Part shown: in pieces, positions 62,901-64,000 of the stretch
Layout of the letters: every line of letters starts with the position of its first letter
Position numbering within the stretch: position 1 is the first letter of the stretch
Source of the DNA: Muscardinus avellanarius
Lineage: Eukaryota; Chordata; Mammalia; Rodentia; Gliridae
Direction of reading: 5' to 3'
DNA length: 64,000 nt
NCBI GenBank assembly: GCA_963383645.1
Contig: OY726572.1
Location: forward strand, 66,006,738-66,070,737
Made by a program: the position numbers and the translations under genes
The notes under the pieces: generated by a model
Seen by the model: the letters and a program-made list of their open reading frames with translations, nothing else
The model's database searches: none
Told to the model about the DNA's origin: nothing

Positions 62901-63862
62901 CTTGTTTCAAAATAAAGAATAAAAAATAGGGCTGGGGGTGTGGCTCAGAGGTAGAATGCCTCTGGGTCCCATCCCCAATACCTCCCCCAAAAAACACATA
63001 TATTTAATATGTGTATTGGGTTTCTTATGTGACAATACATTGAAATAGGGGAAATTTGGAGTGTACAGAAACAATTGAAATTGAAATCTTTTTATTATAT
63101 ACCAAAGTATATGTATAAATAGACAGACACAAATAATCTAGATTTTTTTTTTTTCTTTTTCTTGTGGTACTGAGGGTGGAACCCAGGGGCTTTTCCACTT
63201 CCAGGCCTTTTTTTTTTTTTTTTTTTTTTTTTTATTCTTTATTTTGAAACAGGATCTTACTAAGTTGTGGAGGGGCTCATTAAGTAACTGAGACTGTCTG
63301 TGAATCGCCTTCCTCCGGTCCCAGCCTCCTGGGATTAGAAGCATGCGCCACCACACTCCTGCTAGTGAGGCCCTGTTTTAAAATAAAAAATAAAATGGGG
63401 CTAATGAGTAAAATGTCCCTGGGTTTACCCTTTACCCCCCCAAAAAAAAAATTATGTTTAAAACATGCTCAATACTACTGACTGCTACTGTACAAAGGAT
63501 ACAGTAAATAAGATTTTTATTAGCATATTCCTGTAATCCTAGTACTTGGGAGGCTGATGCAGGAGTGTTACAGAACACTCCTGGGTTCAGTCCCCAGTAC
63601 CAAAATGACATTTTTTGTATTAAAATGAAGGGTTGCTAAATTTTTAAAAAATGACTTTTTTTTAAGTTGTATAAGTCATTTGACTCTAAAATAAGACATT
63701 TATTTTTTCGTTCTTATATTTTCATTTTAAAAGGCATATGTGGAAATAAACAGAAAATCTGCAGATTCTATGGTAAAATTCTATACTTGCTTCCCGATAT
63801 CCATGGATGGAAATCAACTCTCCTTAAGTATGGCTCCTGAAAACATGAATATGAAAGATGAG
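27457..63862 (+). CDS. ZNF638: ZNF638 (NP220) zinc finger / RRM nuclear protein, first 976 codons, 3' part outside window
   Basis: ZNF638 is a nuclear matrin-3-like DNA/RNA-binding protein. From published work it binds cytidine-rich DNA, is found in nuclear speckles, takes part in splicing and adipocyte differentiation, and recruits the HUSH/SETDB1 silencing machinery to unintegrated retroviral DNA. The call rests on the near-identical N-terminus ([10 protein letters not shown]) and long matches to my memory of the human protein. Joined segments are 27457-28758, 33238-33299, 35726-35764, 37592-37890, 39221-39486, 41834-41980, 43678-43800, 49860-49918, 50852-50907, 53302-53352, 57240-57305, 58479-58568, 58820-58888, 59147-59184, 61222-61353 and 63734-63862. 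They total 2928 nt, exactly 976 codons without a stop, and every intron is GT-AG. Visible domains: matrin-3-like block 139-183, C2H2 finger 423-445, RS region 480-537, RRM1 about 667-745, Lys-rich linker 747-889, RRM2 from about 894. The acidic C-terminal half and last finger lie to the right. Confidence 0.97.
28759..33237 (+). other. Intron 2, largely free of SINEs
   Basis: Only three antisense B1-ID SINEs are seen: 29817-30028 (duplication GGAATTTTTT), 30212-30418 (CCAAAGACTTTT) and 31056-31242 (AAGTGATAG). A diverged old repeat is possible at about 30560-30900. The last 2 kb (31243-33237) hold no recognised repeat or gene. A chance open frame at 31579-31803 has no coding character. Confidence 0.7.
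33238..33299 (+). CDS. ZNF638: ZNF638 exon 3: second half of the matrin-type zinc finger
   Basis: Exon of 62 nt, codons 435 to 455. Acceptor CAATAG|GATTGG, donor CAACA|GTAAGA. It encodes [17 protein letters not shown], giving His439 and His445, which complete Cys423/Cys426 of exon 2. The spacing C-x2-C-x12-H-x5-H is that of matrin-type U1-like fingers. It ends two bases into a Gln codon that exon 4 completes. Confidence 0.95.
33300..35725 (+). other. Intron 3 with five SINEs
   Basis: Sense SINE 33383-33585 (imperfect duplication TACTTTTAGTGTAG / TACTTTTGGTGTAG). Sense young copy 33744-33930 (duplication ATTCTAAGTA). Antisense copy 33957-34168 (duplication GGTAGTTT). Sense copies lie at 34302-34510 and 35341-35522. 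The remainder is AT-rich unique sequence. Confidence 0.75.
35726..35764 (+). CDS. ZNF638: ZNF638 exon 4: 39-nt micro-exon
   Basis: Encodes [12 protein letters not shown] with split codons on both sides (codons 455-468). Acceptor AAATAG|ATATCC, donor AGAAG|GTAATA. The length is a multiple of three and the phase is the same on both sides, so skipping would remove 13 residues just after the finger without a frameshift. The peptide matches the human protein at this point. Confidence 0.94.
35765..37591 (+). other. Intron 4 with nested SINEs
   Basis: An antisense copy lies at 35820-36030. An antisense copy at about 36035-36480 is split by a young copy (about 36150-36355) with duplication ACTGAGTT. 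A sense composite at 36510-36945 has an inner copy (36666-36880) flanked by AAAAAGGTCT(G/T)AGG, then the ID half of the outer one. A C run follows at 36939-36948. Positions 36949-37591 are unique. Confidence 0.75.
37592..37890 (+). CDS. ZNF638: ZNF638 exon 5: Arg/Ser-rich domain
   Basis: Exon of 299 nt, codons 468-568. Acceptor TTTGTAG|AAATGA, donor TCAG|GTACAG. Residues 480-537 are rich in RS/SR dipeptides ([11 protein letters not shown] at about 527-537), as in SR splicing factors; such regions drive speckle localisation. The donor GTACAG is a poor match to GTRAGT, and a better one (GTGAGT) starts 20 nt downstream at 37911. A second long open frame overlaps (37594-37899), but it is a shadow caused by the repetitive codons. 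Confidence 0.95.
37919..38168 (-). mobile_element. Alternating purine/pyrimidine tract joined to an antisense B1-ID SINE, just after exon 5
   Basis: Positions 37919-37974 alternate strictly between purine and pyrimidine: (GT)n, then GCGCGTGTGCGCGCACATGC-like sequence. They lead straight into an antisense B1-ID that ends near 38168. The tract starts 28 nt downstream of the exon 5 splice donor. Confidence 0.9.
38487..38557. repeat. (CT)n(CA)n compound microsatellite in intron 5
   Basis: A CT run (38487-38527) passes directly into a CA run (38528-38557). The rest of intron 5 (38169-39220) is unique, apart from a run of T at 39078-39099. Confidence 0.95.
39221..39486 (+). CDS. ZNF638: ZNF638 exon 6: hydrophilic linker before RRM1
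   Basis: Exon of 266 nt, codons 568-656. Acceptor TTATTAG|ATAGAA, donor AAG|GTCAGT. It encodes a Lys/Ser/Asp-rich linker starting with [16 protein letters not shown], clearly the counterpart of the human sequence between the RS region and RRM1, with several substitutions. No globular domain is seen. Confidence 0.94.
39487..41833 (+). other. Intron 6 with sense SINEs
   Basis: Young sense copy at 39852-40028 (duplication ATTCTGTTG). Antisense B1 at 40320-40463. Sense copies at 40519-40725, 40737-40900, 41001-41208 and 41413-41620; the last ends in CA/TA simple repeats to about 41650. The sequence just before exon 7 is unique. Confidence 0.75.
41834..41980 (+). CDS. ZNF638: ZNF638 exon 7: first half of RRM1
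   Basis: Exon of 147 nt in phase 0, codons 657-705. Acceptor AAATAG|CTTCGG, donor AAGGAG|GTGAGC. The RNP2-like strand is VLLVSEL (668-674), followed by an RRM helix (TEEDIRKVF) and the turn [10 protein letters not shown]. This is the matrin-3/RBM20 type of RRM, which lacks the usual aromatic residues in RNP2. Confidence 0.95.
41981..43677 (+). other. Intron 7
   Basis: Unique sequence fills 41981-42775. A sense composite at 42776-43150 has a B1 half, an inserted complete B1-ID (about 42914-43100) and a remnant ID half. An antisense copy lies at 43421-43620. Confidence 0.7.
43678..43800 (+). CDS. ZNF638: ZNF638 exon 8: second half of RRM1
   Basis: Exon of 123 nt in phase 0, codons 706-746. 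Acceptor ATTTTAG|GTCTAC, donor GCACAG|GTAAGG. The RNP1 position reads VYLEMECK, a degenerate RNP1 with Leu in place of a stacking aromatic, followed by the helix [11 protein letters not shown] and the last strand VKICVPGKK. The first codon is Val where I recall Ala in human. Confidence 0.94.
43986..44250 (-). mobile_element. Antisense B1-ID SINE with (GT)n tail and 17-bp target-site duplication
   Basis: ACATATATAGCACTATG occurs at 43969-43985 and again at 44251-44267, without mismatch. The (GT)n run (about 43991-44051) lies inside the duplications, so it is the tail of this element. Confidence 0.93.
44268..46870. mobile_element. Dense SINE cluster in intron 8, left part
   Basis: Antisense copies lie at 44274-44505 and 44525-44753. 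Older mixed antisense ID and B1 pieces lie at 45045-45480, with (GTTT)n near 45139. A (TATG)n run (45505-45530) precedes an antisense ID-ID-B1 trimer (45536-45785). A sense composite at 45813-46265 has an inner young copy (45951-46125 plus a GAAA/GGAAA tail) bounded by AAAGTACGACTGG. An antisense young copy lies at 46410-46612 and a sense copy with an unusual start at about 46688-46870. Confidence 0.75.
46871..49859. mobile_element. Dense SINE cluster in intron 8, right part
   Basis: Sense copies lie at 46885-47070 and 47071-47275, and an antisense B1 at 47365-47465. A short duplicate of the 46.68-kb SINE start is at 47695-47755. Antisense copies lie at 47812-47992, 48075-48277, 48360-48548 (duplication AATTCATATTGAT) and 48910-49118 (duplication TTGTTCAGTTT). 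Sense copies lie at 49257-49465 and 49483-49715, the last with a (CA)n tail. Intron 8 is about 6 kb and is the most SINE-rich intron here. Confidence 0.75.
49860..49918 (+). CDS. ZNF638: ZNF638 exon 9: start of the Lys-rich linker
   Basis: Exon of 59 nt, codons 747-766. Acceptor TTCACAG|AACAAA, donor TTAAA|GTACGT. It encodes [19 protein letters not shown], a basic disordered stretch matching the human linker (NKEVKKK...). The exon lies after 6 kb of intron packed with SINEs. Confidence 0.92.
49998..50170 (-). mobile_element. Old antisense B1-ID SINE in intron 9
   Basis: A diverged copy with ttgtggtattaaggattcaa at its start and gtgccaccacatcc at its end. Confidence 0.7.
50215..50745. mobile_element. 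Unclassified repeat interrupted by a young antisense B1-ID SINE
   Basis: The outer sequence (50215-50405 and 50637-50745) starts with acttttattggtgcattg and continues with a C-rich, CCCATCCC-type stretch. A related copy lies at 55129-55310. The inner SINE (about 50412-50623) is flanked by a long duplication, GTACCTCCTTAGTTTT, and is nearly identical to the young subtype. The outer family may be the 3' end of a LINE in antisense; I cannot place it. Confidence 0.7.
50852..50907 (+). CDS. ZNF638: ZNF638 exon 10: Lys/Ser/Thr-rich linker
   Basis: Exon of 56 nt, codons 766-785. Acceptor AAATAG|AAAAGA, donor ACTG|GTAAGT. It encodes [18 protein letters not shown]. It converts phase 2 to phase 1, so the exons that follow can be symmetric. 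Confidence 0.91.
50908..53301 (+). other. Intron 10
   Basis: Unique AT-rich sequence runs to 51928. A sense SINE lies at 51929-52095. An antisense copy at 52436-52655 is joined to (GT)n (52655-52694), an ID unit and a B1 remnant up to about 52890. An antisense copy lies at 52905-53107. Confidence 0.72.
53302..53352 (+). CDS. ZNF638: ZNF638 exon 11: linker cassette, 51 nt
   Basis: Phase 1 at both ends, codons 785-802, encoding [17 protein letters not shown]. Acceptor CTTTTAG|CCAAAA, donor GCAG|GTATGG. It aligns with human AKTGQAKASVAKVNKS. The symmetric phase allows in-frame skipping. Confidence 0.91.
53353..57239 (+). other. Intron 11
   Basis: Degraded antisense ID at 53372-53455. Sense SINE with a (CA)n tail at 53782-54006. 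Sense copy at 54452-54670. Second copy of the unclassified repeat at 55129-55310. A SINE composite at 55810-56500 includes a complete copy (about 56137-56345) bounded by GAATTA. A sense copy with a duplicated (CA)n tail lies at 56560-56853 and a B1 fragment at 56870-56945. Positions 54671-55128 and 55311-55809 are unique. Confidence 0.72.
56737..56853 (+). repeat. Short tandem repeat of CTCAGTTGTCAGTAA(CA)n units
   Basis: The unit TCAGT(A/T)GTCAGTAACACACA occurs three times with CA runs of different length. It begins at the 3' end of a sense SINE, so its tail was locally duplicated. Confidence 0.85.
57240..57305 (+). CDS. ZNF638: ZNF638 exon 12: linker cassette, 66 nt (or 48 nt with inner donor)
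   Basis: Phase 1 at both ends, codons 802-824. Acceptor GATTTAG|GGAAAT. It encodes [20 protein letters not shown] with two further residues. Two donors keep the frame: AAAG|GTAAAG after 57287 and ACAG|GTAAGA after 57305, which differ by 18 nt (six residues). The longer form agrees with the human protein and its donor is stronger. Confidence 0.9.
57306..58478 (+). other. Intron 12
   Basis: Antisense SINE nest at about 57460-57915: an ID unit, then a complete inserted copy (57560-57775), then a B1 half. The rest (57916-58478) is unique AT-rich sequence. Confidence 0.72.
58479..58568 (+). CDS. ZNF638: ZNF638 exon 13: linker cassette, 90 nt
   Basis: Phase 1 at both ends, codons 824-854. Acceptor TAAAAG|CAAAAT, donor CCAG|GTAATC. 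It encodes [20 protein letters not shown] and then [10 protein letters not shown]. Strongly basic and matching the human linker, apart from an extra Thr near the end. Confidence 0.92.
58820..58888 (+). CDS. ZNF638: ZNF638 exon 14: linker cassette, 69 nt
   Basis: Phase 1 at both ends, codons 854-877. Acceptor CATGCAG|GAAATT, donor TCAG|GTAGGC. It encodes [20 protein letters not shown] and then TIS. Intron 13 before it is only 251 nt, so exons 13 and 14 form a close pair. Confidence 0.92.
59147..59184 (+). CDS. ZNF638: ZNF638 exon 15: 38-nt micro-exon
   Basis: Codons 877-889, encoding [13 protein letters not shown]. Acceptor TTTTAG|CTGTTT, donor AAG|GTCAGT. It returns the frame to phase 0 before RRM2. 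Skipping it would shift the frame. It matches human ALEATENEPLNK. Confidence 0.91.
61222..61353 (+). CDS. ZNF638: ZNF638 exon 16: first half of RRM2
   Basis: Exon of 132 nt in phase 0, codons 890-933. Acceptor TTTGAAG|GAAACA, donor CAGAAG|GTAAGA. The RNP2-like strand is CVVLISNL (895-902), then the helix [12 protein letters not shown] and [12 protein letters not shown]. The intron break falls at the same place in the fold as in RRM1 (exon 7/8, just before RNP1), consistent with duplication of a two-exon RRM unit. Confidence 0.95.
61354..63733 (+). other. Intron 16
   Basis: An antisense SINE at 61523-61740 has the perfect duplication AGGCATAGTTTC (61511-61522 and 61741-61752). Unique sequence fills 61753-62329. 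A sense SINE lies at 62330-62545, an antisense ID at 62580-62660, a sense SINE at 62792-62995, an antisense SINE at 63148-63360 and sense fragments at 63361-63440 and 63530-63605. Confidence 0.78.
63734..63862 (+). CDS. ZNF638: ZNF638 exon 17: second half of RRM2, last exon in the window
   Basis: Exon of 129 nt in phase 0, codons 934-976. Acceptor TTAAAAG|GCATAT, donor GATGAG|GTAAGT. The RNP1 position is AYVEINRK, followed by the helix SADSMVKFY and the strand [11 protein letters not shown]. The next exon is beyond the right edge, so the reading frame stays open at 63862. Positions 63863-64000 are intron. Confidence 0.95.
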
Positions 63863-64000
63863 GTAAGTCATAGACTTATAACATCATTTTTATTAGGTGT
63901 CTTTAACTTTATTAGATTTGTTATAGTTTGTTATTTTACCTAGTGTTCTTTGAGTCATCTATTTTTTTCCAAAACACTGAAAACTTCTTCCTGTCCTTTA

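Overview
The window is mammalian nuclear DNA, most likely from a squirrel-family rodent (Sciuridae). The main clue is a very high density (roughly a hundred copies or fragments by eye) of a dimeric SINE. Its left half is a 7SL-derived B1-like unit and its right half is a tRNA-derived ID-like unit, joined by an A-rich linker. This B1-ID layout is the kind described from squirrels (the MEN type); the family name is recalled, not checked.

Layout: positions 1-12.1 kb are intergenic. They hold a broken processed copy of the ribosomal protein SA gene (RPSA, minus strand, running off the left edge), an old L2 fragment, many SINEs and simple repeats. At about 12.12-12.85 kb lies a CpG island with NRF1-like and YY1-like motifs; this is the promoter and probable non-coding first exon of the one real gene here, ZNF638 (also NP220), on the plus strand. 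A first intron of about 15 kb follows, with MIRs, SINEs, an intact antisense solo LTR of class II (ERV2) type and a small retroposed transcript with a perfect hairpin. The first coding exon starts at 27255. Sixteen coding exons (exons 2-17) can be placed base by base, all with GT-AG introns and all frame-consistent. They give 976 codons from the usual ATG at 27457 to the donor after 63862, about half of the family's usual length of nearly 2,000 residues; the rest lies beyond the right edge.

The visible protein has, in order: a Pro/Arg-rich N-terminus, a block shared with matrin-3, a matrin-type C2H2 zinc finger split across exons 2 and 3, an RS-rich stretch, a first RRM (exons 7-8), a Lys/Ser/Ala-rich linker made of small symmetric exons (exons 9-15), and a second RRM (exons 16-17).

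Most interesting points: (1) the reading frame is open for 66 codons upstream of the usual ATG, back to the exon 2 acceptor, and the peptide resembles the N-terminal leucine-rich region of the paralogue RBM20, in which the ZNF638 start Met is an internal Met. This suggests an unannotated N-terminal extension. (2) A 111-bp retroposed polyadenylated sequence with a 10-bp perfect stem sits inside a SINE linker. (3) A solo LTR carries two back-to-back consensus CRE sites. (4) The exon 5 donor is followed by a better competing donor and a 56-nt alternating purine/pyrimidine tract. (5) Exon 12 has two in-frame tandem donors. (6) One B1-ID-ID trimer is bounded by a single target-site duplication, so the trimer moved as a unit. 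No CRISPR array, prokaryotic system or functional tRNA/rRNA gene is present.
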